The notes beneath the pieces are model-generated. The model was given only the letters and a program-made list of their open reading frames with translations, did not search any database and was not told the origin of the DNA. Both the position numbers and the translations under genes were made by a program. 64,000 bases of DNA from Cunninghamia lanceolata (lineage: Eukaryota; Streptophyta; Pinopsida; Cupressales; Cupressaceae): contig BSBN01001687.1 of assembly GCA_027924645.1 (NCBI GenBank), forward strand, positions 2,480,001 through 2,544,000. The letters run 5' to 3'. Below, in pieces: positions 27,172 through 37,818 of the stretch (within the stretch, counting starts at the first letter, position 1; the number at the start of each line of letters is the position of its first letter).

Positions 27172-27378
27172 ATGAATCCATTCCCTAAGCGTCAATTCAC
27201 TCCTTTGGGAGAACCTATTGAATCGGTGTTAAAGAAATGTTTACAAGCGCGCATGATAACACTACCTGAGACTCGACCATATGAAGAACCACAATATAAA
27301 CCCAATTGGTACAAAGACAATGAATATTGTGAATTTCATAGAGTGAAAGGACATAGCACATCTGGTTGCATGAAATAG
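27172..27378 (+). pseudogene. H1 gag, C-terminal zinc-finger remnant
   Basis: Contains YCEFHRVKGHSTSGC, the C-x2-H-x4-H-x4-C knuckle variant typical of Tat-like gag proteins, preceded by a Pro/Tyr-rich stretch. Binds genomic RNA in active relatives. A stop follows at once, and the frame needed for the linker to protease (27379-27950) shifts. Confidence 0.7.
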
Positions 27379-27954
27379 AAACATTGATTCAAAATCTCAT
27401 TGATCAAGGAGCCATTAGCGTTGATCCACCTAAACAAACCTCAAACTATGACCTTGATGATTTTAAGAATCCACTCCCATCACATGACAAGGCAAGTACC
27501 TCTAATAAAGGGGAGAATATCCAATATACCTATTAATCATCCACTATTGGTCACATTGAACAAGCTTGCATATCCACCATTACCATAAGAGGAAAAGAAC
27601 CTAGTTGTCCTGATACCACTCATCAAGCCTCAGTCACTATCCAAGGAGCCCCTAATTGTGCTGTTATCACTTGTCGAGGTCATGTTACTATTCAAGGAGT
27701 ACCATTTACCATACGCCCGACCTCTAGCTATAATATCCTTGACCATCTTGGTAAGACGTTTGCTCATATTTCCGTTTTGGAGTTGTTTCGTATATCACCT
27801 GCTCACAAAGTCATCCTTGATAAAGCCCTACAAGAGTCATTAGTCCCTAACGATATTGACACTACACAATTTTAAACCATGATAGCCAATATTGCATCAC
27901 CCTACCATTTGACCTTCTCTAACAGATCTCTCATCACCTGATCCATCCCATAAC

Positions 27955-28578
27955 GATGCCCTCCATATTGAAGTTTACATAAACCAACGCCATGTCAAGC
28001 CAATATTAGTGGATGGTGGAGCTGGGTTAAACATATGTTCTTTAAAGCTTATCAAATTATTGGGATATTTTGAGGATCATATTGATACTACTAAGAACAT
28101 TACCATCAAGGCATATGATGATGCTGAGAGAGAATTTGAAGGGATTATTTATTTACCCATCAAGGTTGGTCCTATCATCACTGATACCAAGTTCCAAGTC
28201 CTAGAAATTGAATTTACATACAATATTATCCTTGGTCATCCTTGGATACATGCCATCAAAGCCATTCCATCTACATACCATCAATGCCTCAAATTTCCTT
28301 ACAATGGAGTTGAAATCACAATCCCCGCTGATCCAAATCCATTTGAGTTTTGTCAAAATTTTCAAGCTAAATATCAAGATCTCAATTGTAACCCCATCAA
28401 CACTGAAGCACATCCATCCACATCCTATGTAGATCCATCTAACTTAAATAAGCCCTCATCTCGTAAATCCATCCCCGTCATTGATGCCAAATACCAAGAG
28501 AAAGGACTCGATGAGTACACTTTACAAGAATCTTGTTGTGTAGGAACCTTGTCCTTATCTCCTAAATCTTATGACTAA
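27955..28578 (+). pseudogene. H1 aspartic protease
   Basis: The active-site motif LVDGGAGLNIC is at 28006-28038; downstream are ITIKAYD, LPIKVGP, NIILGHPWIHAIKAIPSTYHQ and LKFPYNGVEITIP, the flap and C-terminal motifs of Tat-like proteases. The catalytic Asp is retained. The stretch 28009-28578 is open (189 codons), one of the better preserved parts of H1. It would cleave the gag-pol polyprotein. A stop separates it from the G-patch segment 70 bases on. Confidence 0.88.
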
Positions 28579-28650
28579 CTATCCACATCCAAAGCTATTT
28601 CATCCACAACCATTATCAATGTACCTCCTACCGTCTTCATTAAAGCAGGC

Positions 28651-29298
28651 ATGCTCGAAGATGAAGACATTGATGACATCAAATCTTGGCTCTTCTTTGA
28701 TGAAAACGATCAACTTACTCTAGAAGTAGAGCGATATAACAATGGATTTCACATTATCAAGAATATGGGCTACAAAGGACAAGGAGGTCTAGGACCACAT
28801 GGACAAAGACCTGTTGAACCTATTATTGTTACCAAGAAGTTTAATAAGCAAGGTCTAGGGTATGGTAAGGAGGTTCCGCCTTCCAAGGACATTGAGTGTA
28901 TTCTCGAGGAAAGAGCCAAAGCTTTTCCTGTAGAAGGGACTTCTAATATAGATGTCGTCGATGAATCTTCCTTCCATTTAATTGAACTATTCCAAGACAC
29001 ATCCATCTTTATATTTTCATTGGTCTTATCTATTACGTACTCCTCATCATCCGACCTCAAATTTGTATATCCTCACCTGGTCAATTCGGACCAACAGGGG
29101 GCACCTATTTTAGACACATTTCAAAATGATGAAGCTATAGTAGAATTCATGGGTTTGAGACAAGGCATACCATTGGGAGATCACAAAGCAGGCTTCATGA
29201 TGGATCTACCTTTGATAGCATATTTTGGTGGAAGCATCAAATCCTTCAGTCGCAAAAGTGAAATAAAAAAAATAAAAAAAGATAGGTCACTAGGTTAA
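28651..29298 (+). pseudogene. H1 G-patch segment between protease and RT
   Basis: 215 open codons. Residues about 36-70 form a G-patch: NMGYKGQGGLGPHGQ, then VEPI and GLGYGKE, with the spaced glycines and aromatic residue of the family. G-patch domains bind RNA or activate helicases; in some retroviruses one follows the protease, and comparable insertions occur in plant gypsy elements. The upstream part is acidic (EDEDIDDIKSW), the downstream part is Ser/Leu-rich and ends in a Lys-rich tail. A similar G-patch is in the long ORF of element AB. Confidence 0.8.
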
Positions 29299-29520
29299 AA
29301 CTGCAAGGCACCTCTTGACCGCCCAAAAGGAAAAATAAAGGATGTATCCGAGGGTGAAAACCTCTCCAAGGCACCTAAGGATGGAGGATTTGACCTTCCT
29401 TTGATTACCAAATATCAAGAATGGTCACCATTACTAATAGAGAAATCTCAAGAGATGAATCTAGGCACAACACATAATCCCAAGATCACATCCCTACCAA
29501 CATCATTATCAGAATAGGAA

Positions 29521-30511
29521 AGGAAAGACTTCATTGCCTTCTTCATGAAAAGAGCAATCAAATTTGCATGGACCTATGTAGATATGCTAGGGTTAGATCC
29601 TTCACTTGTACATCATCTAGTAGTATCTCCAAATGTAAAACTGGTTAGGCAAAAGATTCAAAAAATGCATCCTCAAATAGCACTTTTGGTGAAAGTAGAA
29701 ATTTAGAAATTATTGGATGCTAAGTTTATAAGGCCTATTGATTATCTGGAATGGGTTTCAAATCTAGTACCAGTCTCAAAACTTGATGGCTGCATCCGTT
29801 GTTGTACTGACTTTAGAGACCTTAATAAAGCTTGTCCCAAGGATGACTTCCCATTACCAAGCTTAGATACCATTGTGGATCTCACATCAGGATGTGAAAT
29901 GCTATCATTAATGGACGGATTTTTTGGCTATAATCAGATTAGAATTGCAGAAGAAGATCAACACAAGACTTCCTTCATATGTCCATGGGGTACCTATTGC
30001 TGGGTTGTCATGCCTTTTGGTCTTAAGAATGTAGGAGCCACATATCAATGAGCCATGACAATTATCTTCCACTATCGTTTTCACACCATAATGGAAGACC
30101 ATGTTGATGACATCTTGGGAAAATAAAAAACTAGAGAAGGCCACCTACAAGTACTAGACCAAATCTTTGATAGACTGGAGAAGTATCAAGTGAGACTAAA
30201 TCCAAAAAAATGTGTATTTGGGGTAACATCCATAAATCTGTTAGGTTATATTGTATCCCGACGAGGCATAGAAGTGGACCCCAAAAAGGTAAAAGCTATA
30301 ATGGAAATGCCTCCACCATCTAATTTGAAACAACTTCGTAGCTTACAAGGTAGGTTGTAGTCTATCCGTAGATTCATTGCACAACTAGCAGATAAATGTC
30401 ATCCTTTTCAACACCTTCTTCAAAAGGGAGAACCTTTTAAATGGGATGATAAGTGCCAACAAGATTTTTAGAAAATAAAAGAATATCTAGCTACACCTCT
30501 TGTGTTGGTAC
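29521..30511 (+). pseudogene. H1 reverse transcriptase, 5' part (before insertion)
   Basis: Recognisable motifs in order: PVSKLDGCIRCCTDFRDLNK, CPKDDFPLP, MDGFFGYNQI, TSFICPWGTYCWVVMPFGLKN, and the catalytic YVDD box, here HVDD (30100-30111). Then LLGYIVSRRGIEVDPKK and the connection domain up to TPLVLV. Stop codons fall at about 29704, 30050, 30124, 30358 and 30468. The frame is cut at 30511 by a solo LTR and resumes at 33111. Confidence 0.92.
30507..30511. repeat. Target-site duplication GGTAC, left copy
   Basis: Repeated at 33106-33110. Confidence 0.88.
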
Positions 30512-30839
30512 TGGTGGTGTTCACCTAGGGTTAGGGTTTTGAATTTCAGTTCGCAAGTCCTTGTGTGTTTTCCTTCAGAGCCTTAGTGCCTTGGTTTAAA
30601 TTGTTCCCCGACCCACATGCATTGTTTAACTGTCTTTCCTGTCACATTTGAGAAAATTGTTAAAGTTCTGTGTATGCAAAGGCGAAATGTATGTTGGCGA
30701 TCTTGTGAAATCTCCCTCGGTCCCTGGAAAATGATAAAAAATGAATTAGATGCATTTCTGAATGCATATCGGGCTGCAGTTTCCAGTGTCTGAATGTTTC
30801 TAACAGTGGCTGAGAGGGTTTCATTCTACCAACGCCGCG

Positions 30840-31800
30840 GGATCCGCCATGTGTCGAGCCTCAGTTCGAGCCGCACTTTTTCCTCCAAGTGATAACTTAA
30901 ACGCGGATCGTGCCATGTGATGGAGGGTCTTTCAACAACGCGTAAAGTTGCTAGCCGCGGAACTTGACATGTGTCAATTTCCGCTTGAGTTTCAAAAAAC
31001 CTTTAAAAGTTTCATTGTGTCTGTAGAAGGTGCCACGTTTCTTTTGTAATGGACGCAGAGCTCGCTAAGTGTCAATTTCTGCGTATCTCTCTTTGCCCCG
31101 TGATGCAAGGTATTTAATGGTGGTGGGCCATAGTTGTGAGTCTTAAAGTGCCGCGGAAGGTGCCACATGGTGGATGCGGCGTTAATGTTGCCTTTTGTTT
31201 ATGACCCTTCCTGGCAAGATGCTTAAAGTTTCTAAGTGGCGCGAAACTTGCCAAGTGTCAACTTCCGCAGATGTTTCAAGAAAGTTTCTCAGTTTCTTTG
31301 GTGGCCGCAGAACCTGCCAAGTGTCAATCTCTGCGAGAGTTTCAAAAGGTTTCTAATGCTCCAAGAGATGCCGCGGAGCTTGCCAAGTGTCAGCTTCCGC
31401 ATGCGTCTCCTTGTTTCCCTTTTATGAGGGTGAGCGGGAGGTTGTGGGCCTTGTTTCTTTATGTGTCTCTAAGTTTCAAAGCCGCAGATTGCGACAGCTG
31501 TCACTTGTGAGGGCCACCTAAGTATAATGACACAGTATGTTTCATGAGTGTTGCAGACGGTGCCAAGTGTCGGCATCCGCGAGAGTCCCAAAATGTTTCA
31601 AATGTCTCTCAAGTGTAGCGCGGAAAGTGCCAAGTGTCGACACCCACATGAGTTTCAGAAAGGGTCTTTATGTTTCAAAGAAAGCGCGGAAGCCACCATG
31701 TATCCTGATGGCCGATGCTGTGGATGCTGCCATGTGTCCTCTTTTTTGAAAAGCAAATGAAGGAGCGATGGGCCAACGATATAAACTTCAAGTGCCTACG
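30840..31800 (+). repeat. Array of about ten imperfect palindromes in the solo LTR
   Basis: The unit, about 60-90 bp apart, is GCGGAACTTGCCAAGTGT followed by CAACTTCCGC. The ends pair (GCGGAA with TTCCGC, TTG with CAA), giving a hairpin with an eight-base loop. Units occur near 30955, 31050, 31150, 31235, 31305, 31370, 31480, 31550, 31615, 31680 and 31720, with variable spacers often containing AGTTTCA(AA). The loop CCAAGTGT and variants CCACGT/CCATGTGTC resemble ACGT/E-box-like elements. The array lies upstream of the TATA box. Small open frames with repeated LPSVNF are by-products. Confidence 0.75.
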
Positions 31801-32211
31801 TGGCACGATCTAGTTGGTTGGCGACTTTTCAACACTTTTGACACCGTTGATCTCAGCGATTAGAGTAGATCGACGGCCATATTTTGAACCTATAGCGACG
31901 AGTTTTTCCCGACTATCTGCGGCTATTTTTGGGCGGGAAAACTCTAGAGGTTTGCTGCAGCTGCGTTTCCAGAGGCTATGGGTAGTTGAAACATTAATAG
32001 CGATTGTTGCAGAGGTATGGGACGATGATGGACATGCCAACCACCTAATTTAGGAAGGAAATCTTGGGGCGGCAGCTAGGATCCCGATCTCACCTGCTCT
32101 GTCCTCTGTTTTTGGCTGTTGCATTCAATTTTGAGCGCCAATCTGATCATGCATTGCATCTGGCAGGATTTTGGTCTCTCTTGTAATTAATTTGTTGAGT
32201 ACACAGTTTTG

Positions 32212-32220
32212 TTATAAAAG
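32212..32220 (+). promoter_or_regulatory. Candidate TATA box of the solo LTR
   Basis: TTATAAAAG about 400 bp downstream of the palindrome array and about 890 bp from the LTR end. Confidence 0.5.
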
Positions 32221-33105
32221 TAGACCGTGTCACTCATTTTGTGGGTTGAAAACTAGACATATTTGGCTCTGTAATAAGATACAACTAGTTTTGGTCTCTT
32301 GTTGTATGTCTCATGCACGAATCTACTGATTTCATGATTAATTCTGAGTAATGCTATATTTGCATGTGTTTTGTTAATTCTGTCTCCAGTATTGCATGTG
32401 TCTTTCTTCTGAATCTAGATATCTAAGGGGTGTCTGGTGTTCTAGAATATAGAATTCCTGTATTGAAAGCTTGATCTTTCAATTTCTACTCAAGGGGTAG
32501 ATTAAATTGTTTTCAGATTAAGTGTTGGGAAAGATATACTGCAATAGGGATGCCATAAGTATTGGATAACTTAACACTCTATTTTTGGGAGGTATCTGTA
32601 AGGCAGATACCACAACATCCTCTTGAAATCTAGTTTTAGTGTTCATGCTGATCATTCACAGGTGTATGTCTACTGACTCCAAGCCCTGGATAGGCACCAA
32701 TCTAGCTCTGTGTTGAGATTACACACCAGGTCCTAGTTTTGCATCCAAACACATAAATCAAACCATTAGGACCTTAGAAGTAGTTTAGGACCAAGATCCT
32801 CTGATTCACAACTGAACATAAGCCCAATGCTAGCCCCTTTGCACTTATCCCACAGTTTTGGTCTTCATATAGGAGGATTTATCTGCTTTGTGTCAACATC
32901 CCAAGCCAACCCACAAGCATATTCTCATGGGTGTTGAATAGGGAATACCCCGCTAGGTTTTGCAAAGCCTGAAGAAGAAGAGGAGATATTTATAGAGTCT
33001 ATCTCCTATACTGTTGGCCCCTGGCTTGGGAATCCTGTTGATCAATGATGGCTACCTTGTAGGGATAACTGGGAGTAAGCATCCAGTCTGGGAAAATAAC
33101 CAACA

Positions 33106-33110
33106 GGTAC
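33106..33110. repeat. Target-site duplication GGTAC, right copy
   Basis: Matches 30507-30511. Confidence 0.88.
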
Positions 33111-33577
33111 CTCCTGTACCCGATTGAACGTTGTTATTATACATCTCTTCAACAATAACAGCTCTAGGTGCTCTCTTACCGCAACATGATGAATTAGAGA
33201 AAGAACAAGCCATCTACTACTTCAATAGAACTCTTGTTGGCTATGACCTTAACTACACAACCATGGAAAAAGCATGTTTAGCAGCGGTGTTTTCTTTCCA
33301 AAAGTTGTGACACTATATACTGAACCAATATACAAAGCTCATATCTACGTTTGATCCACTCAAGTATCTTCTCTCCAAAGAAGTGCTCACAGGAAGACTA
33401 GCAAAATGGGTAATGATTCTAAGTGAGTTTGACATAGAATATGTGGATCAAAAAGCTATAAAAGGACAAGCAATTGTAGATCAGCTAGCAGAAGCGCCAA
33501 TAATAGATGCTCATTCTATCTATCCTAAATTGTTTGATGAAGATCTATTCAACTTATATCCTTTAGTAGTTTGGTAG
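33111..33577 (+). pseudogene. H1 RT thumb/RNase H (gypsy type)
   Basis: Resumes the frame cut at 30511: TALGALLPQ, EQAIYYFNRTLVGYDLNYTTMEKACLAAVF, FDPLKYLLSK, GRLAKWVMILSEFDIEYV and KAIKGQAIVDQLAE. These are gypsy RNase H landmarks. The first catalytic Asp, normally before TALG, is replaced (TIT). Stop codons at about 33127 and 33308. In Tat-like elements this domain is often degenerate because a second RNase H follows. Confidence 0.85.
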
Positions 33578-34083
33578 TTATACTTTGATGGATTATATAC
33601 ACAACATGGATCGGGAGCCAAAATTTGTTTCATCACACCTCAAGGAGATTGTATACCAAAGTCATGCATGATTGCTTTCCCTTGTAGAAACAATATCGTT
33701 GAGTATGAAGCTTTGATCACAAGATTGTGCATGGCTGTAAAATGGGCTATCACACAATTACAAGTCTTTGGAGATTCTCGGTTGGTTATCAAACAAGTCT
33801 TGGATGAATATCAAACCAAAGATGAAAAGCTTCTCCCATACAAGTTGATGGTTGATGATTTCAATTAATACTTTTCCAAGATCACATTTAGACAAATTCC
33901 TAGGATCAACAATAAAGCAGCAGACGCTATGACTACAATTGGTTCTCTTCTAGGCATGCCTTCCAATGTACATCAATGTGAGTTCTTAGTTGAACAACTT
34001 TTGATACCATCTTTTGAAGTTCTACAATTTGAGCTTGTATCTGAACTTGTTGGTCCCAATTCTCCTTGGTATGAGGATATATA
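33578..34083 (+). pseudogene. H1 second RNase H (archaeal-type, aRNH) and linker
   Basis: LYFDG with its Asp at 33587, SGAKICFITPQGDCIP, NNIVEYEAL (Glu) and VFGDSRLVIKQV (Asp) show the D-E-D residues of an RNase HI of the archaeal type, the defining extra domain of Tat/Ogre-like elements. The linker RINNKAADAMTTIGSLL follows and reaches PWYEDI, where the copia element is inserted. Stop codons at about 33575 and 33866. Confidence 0.85.
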
Positions 34084-35609
34084 TGTTGATTATCAGGAAC
34101 ACTAAGAGGGGGGTGAATCAGTGTTCTAAAAATCTTTTCATGAACTTTAACTTTCAGCCATTTCCCAAATTAAACAAAAACACAATAAGCATATGAATAG
34201 CAACCATGAAAGCATGACACATGAACACCAAGATTTTTACGTGGAAAACCCAAGAAGGGAAAAACCATGGAGAGGATTAGCTCTCAAGTATATATTGCAA
34301 TCTTTACAAAAATAATGTTCACGCTTGGTCACTCCACGAGCCTAGAACATGCTGGCTCACTACCATGAAGTACAACTAGGTTTAGCAGGCTCATTGGCTC
34401 AACCCTAAACCTAGCAAGATTACAATAAGGGTTGTTAAACCCTGTTGAATACTCACTACCTTGATGACGAAAGCTTAATTCCAATCGAATTGCACATGAG
34501 AATTGATTATTGATTAATTATCTGCCACTATGCTAGGTGTAGTCATTTATCCATTAAATTTTGAATCCCAAATCTTCATCGCTGCTGCTCTTCTAATTCT
34601 GCTCTTCTATTCACATGCTCGCATCTCACACATTATCTCTGCTCTGCTTCTTCAATCCGCACCACACTTCACATCTTTGCTCTAGGATGTATTTTCCATG
34701 ACTTCCTTACATGTTTATATACAATTTATCAACCTTGGAATGTATAACAAAGTTTGTCATTACATTCATCATTCATTGGAATAGTCTCCAAGGTCGGCAT
34801 TCATACATACATCAAATTAGGTTTGGACCTAAATACCATATGCCGCAAAAAGAATGAGGACATAATGTAGTACACCTTAGCTTGGACCTAAAGCTATCCA
34901 AGCACACTACATATCACTTAAACATTCATCAAAAGCATCTTCTTGATCACCGCAATTAATTAGGTCAGCCAAATAGTATAAATTGGGAGAATTCTTGATC
35001 ACATGCTTCCTTGATAATAGACATAATAAGTGGACCTTGTGAAATTGTTTAAAACAATCTTGACACATCCATGAACAACATAAATTCACCTATGAGCCAA
35101 TAAATCCATTCGCAATAGATCTCACTTGGAGATAATTGAACACAACAAATATCACCTAAACTCAACAACTTTCATCTGAAGTATAACAACACAAACTTGT
35201 CTTCCAGAGCACCAAATCACAAACCCTCTAGAATGAAGATAGATATGGACTTTCTAAGCTTAAGTCCAGAACCGCAAGTTTAAATTTCAATCTGCGAAGA
35301 CGTGTGGAGCACAACACTTTCTCCCTATCACTCTGCATACATTGTCAAAACCAGTCTTCAAACTGGTGAATAGATCTTTTGCTGTATAGCGTTCCAGACC
35401 ACCAAACTCAGGATTTAGTGTCTTCAAACACTTCTCTAAATCATATCCCATTCTCACACTCCGGTCTTCAATGCTGAGGAAATGCAGAGTAAAACATTGT
35501 AGTATTATGGGAGACAAACACTTTGTTCCAACTTAACCAAGTAACTTCCTTGGATGCTGACCTTAGGTGTTGACATCAATGACAACACTTTTTTCTCATA
35601 CTTGCAACA
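34084..35609 (-). repeat. 3' LTR of the copia element
   Basis: 1,526 bp; aligns throughout with 49234-50761. Minus-strand TATA box GTATATAAACATG at about 34717-34729. At 34237-34266 the ACGTGGAAAACCC...GGGAAAAACCA inverted pair is the well-known motif of plant copia LTRs near R-U5. Confidence 0.92.
34717..34729 (-). promoter_or_regulatory. Candidate TATA box of the copia LTR
   Basis: GTATATAAACATG on minus, retained with one change at 49863-49875 in the other LTR. Confidence 0.5.
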
Positions 35610-35630
35610 ATCTCCCCCTTTGTCATCGAT
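35610..35630 (-). other. Polypurine tract of the copia element
   Basis: On minus: GACAAAGGGGGAGAT directly before the TG of the 3' LTR, the form seen in SIRE/Tork-like copia elements. Confidence 0.88.
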
Positions 35631-35899
35631 GGCAACACATGATGTGAAAAACCATCAAGACATATAATCTTTCTTTGCTTCTTTGCTCCCCCTCACTTGA
35701 TGCTTTCCTTGACTGCAACTTTCTCCTTAGGTTTTTCACATGAACTTCTCTCCCCCTTTAACATCAATGACAAAGGGTGCAGGAACTTTTACTTCTATCC
35801 TTTCTCAGATCTTATTACCACTGTACAACTTCCCCTATCAATCAATACTACAACACTTGCTTCTCTTTATCAGGAACTCATATCAGCATCACCTACCTA

Positions 35900-36120
35900 C
35901 TTCCTTTGGGAGGTAGCCTCATAATCCTCTTGACTGCCAACACATGTGACTCTCTAGGATCTTCTTGAAATCTTGCCATAGGACAAACTGCATGCATTAT
36001 ATCTAGACTCGTATAGGTTAGATACAGTAGTCCTCCAATCATAGACCTATACTTTTTCTTATCATCTTAGGTGAATCAGTATTCTTGCTCATCTTGCAAC
36101 CAATTATCATAGGGGTACAT
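35900..36120 (-). pseudogene. Copia RT C-terminus/RNase H start remnant
   Basis: On minus the translation shows KYRSMIGGLLYLTYTSLDIM, HAVC, ARFQEDPRESHVLAVKRI, the conserved copia segment after the RT palm (SMIGSLLYLTASRPDI family). Stops surround it. The rest of RT, including the YVDD box, is not visible between here and 36735. Confidence 0.8.
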
Positions 36121-36130
36121 GCATATTCCA

Positions 36131-36734
36131 GGACACTACTGCTCTGATCAATCTGAGATTATTCTTTACTCCTCCTAACTTCAATAACCATCTCTAATTG
36201 CTACCTACTCTGTTGCATCTTTTTCTTTTACTTCTTTGAATACTCCCCCTCGGGAATACACATCAAACTATGTCATCTTTTGCTCACATTAACATATCTT
36301 GTCTTAGAAATTTAGACTTGACTTTGCTCAGATCAGAGTATGACATCCAACCATAACATTTCATCTTTTATCATCCTTCATGACAACTTATAATACATAT
36401 TAATCAATGACAACACATATATCAAATAATTTCTTTAGGTCAATACTAATTTGTTTGCAACTTTTCTCCTGCAGGCATCCTTTATCCACAACCACACACT
36501 CTTACTTTCAACTGAAATTCATTGCTCTTATATATCTGCATCATGATTTATTTCACCAGTCGGCCTGTTCCTCAAGAGCATGCTTAATAGGTTCATCTGC
36601 TGATGTACAACTTCTACTAGAGATCAAAAACATTTCTAAAATCGTATCAAGGACCCTTTACACATTCCCAAACTTACCCTTAGAACCACAAGGCATGAAA
36701 TCATCTTGTGGAGAAATGCAGACCATCAAAACTT
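36131..36734 (-). other. Degenerate copia internal sequence
   Basis: Lies between the RT remnant and the AB insertion. Frames are heavily interrupted and no motif is certain. Confidence 0.45.
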
Positions 36735-36739
36735 GGACT
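36735..36739. repeat. Target-site duplication GGACT, left copy
   Basis: Repeated at 46477-46481. Confidence 0.9.
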
Positions 36740-37147
36740 TGTGAATGGGAAAATGTGATTGATCAATAATGATAATATAACCCAAACATCAATGAAATAT
36801 GCGAATAACAAGCTTGAATAAACAAAATCACAAACTTACAAAACCTGTTACCCTACGGCTTCCATTGCTCGCCTATTCTTTTTTGATCTTGAATGATGAA
36901 GGTTGGCCCTCAGGGAGCTTGCTTCCTTGCTTCGATTCCTCAAGATGACAAGGAGAAATGGCTATGATACTTTGTGTGATTGAAGACGAGCCTCAAACAC
37001 AGGGACAATGAAGGAGGATATGGGACGACTAGGATAATTTCTGCATTATGATGGTATGAAGAAGGGAATTGAGAAGAAGAAGATTCCCTAGAGGAATTTG
37101 GGCATAGTAAGGATGCCAGAAGAAGTCTCCCTAATTGCTTAGAGAAG

Positions 37148-37165
37148 GGTTCTATTTATAGATTT
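37148..37165 (-). promoter_or_regulatory. TATA box of the AB LTR
   Basis: CTATAAATAGAACCC on minus, a near-consensus plant TATA box, identical at 45809-45826 in the 5' LTR. It lies just downstream (in element direction) of the palindrome array. Confidence 0.65.
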
Positions 37166-37265
37166 TCTGAAAAAGGCAATGGAGGGTGAGGATCAAAAGA
37201 TGAGATCAATGGCTCTCATTTTTTGTGAATCTTTAATTCATAATGGATGAATTAAAAATTCAGAG

Positions 37266-37512
37266 TGGAGGATAGTGAGTTATGACAATTGAATTAAGAA
37301 TAAATGGTGGAGGATAGTGAGTTATGACAATTGAATTAAGAATTCAATAATAGAGAATAATGGGGAACAATTGAATTAAGAATTCAATTAATGGAGGATA
37401 GTGGGGGATAATTGAATTAAGAATTCAATTAGTGGAGGATAGTGGGGAACAATTGAATTAAGAATTTAATGAGTGGAGAATAGTGGGAAACAATTGAATT
37501 AAGAATTCAATT
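37266..37512. repeat. Six-copy tandem palindrome array in AB U3
   Basis: Unit of about 41 bp: GGAGGATAGTGGGGAAC then AATTGAATT, AAG, AATTCAATT. The latter is a perfect 9-bp stem with a three-base loop. Copies differ slightly; the same array is at 45931-46175 in the other LTR, so it predates insertion. Confidence 0.85.
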
Positions 37513-37799
37513 TTGGATAATAGAGGATATTAGCTAATTAAATATTAAGAATATTTAATTATATGTGCAACATGGTGAGGTGGAAGAGATGAGGTGGATT
37601 TTGTGAGGTGGATTTAAGATTTGAGACATTAAAAAAATTTAGGGATTTTAATTAAATAAAATGATTTTATTTAATTGTAGGATAATGAACCAATCAAATA
37701 AACTTATAATATTTATTTGATTGACAGAAGAAAATAAGAATTAAGATAAATATTAGAATATTTACTTAATTCGACGCGAGCCAATCTTAGGTGTATACA

Positions 37800-37818
37800 T
37801 TTTGCCCCTCTTTGAAGC
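37800..37818 (-). other. Polypurine tract of AB
   Basis: On minus: CAAAGAGGGGCAAAA directly before the 3' LTR, the Tat-like form. Confidence 0.85.

Larger units (their letters stand above)
30512..33105 (+). mobile_element. Solo LTR (2,594 bp) inserted in the H1 RT
   Basis: Starts TGGTGGTGTTC and ends AACCAACA; flanked by the direct repeat GGTAC (30507-30511 and 33106-33110). Removing it with one GGTAC copy brings the two halves of the H1 RT/RNase H frame together, which fixes both ends. No primer site, polypurine tract or coding region is inside, so it is a solo LTR left by recombination. Plus orientation is inferred from a TATA box at 32212-32220. U3 contains a striking palindrome array (30840-31800). 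Confidence 0.9.
36740..37799 (-). repeat. 3' LTR of AB
   Basis: 1,060 bp, partner of 45404-46476. Contains a TATA box, a six-copy palindrome array in U3 (37266-37512) and AT palindromes near 37640-37720. In element orientation it starts TGTATACACCTAAAATTG, close to the H1 LTR start. Confidence 0.93.

Noticed and set aside
31236..31760. Four small ORFs with repeated LPSVNF-like peptides
   Set aside because: They are translations of the palindromic repeat units in the solo LTR, in different frames.
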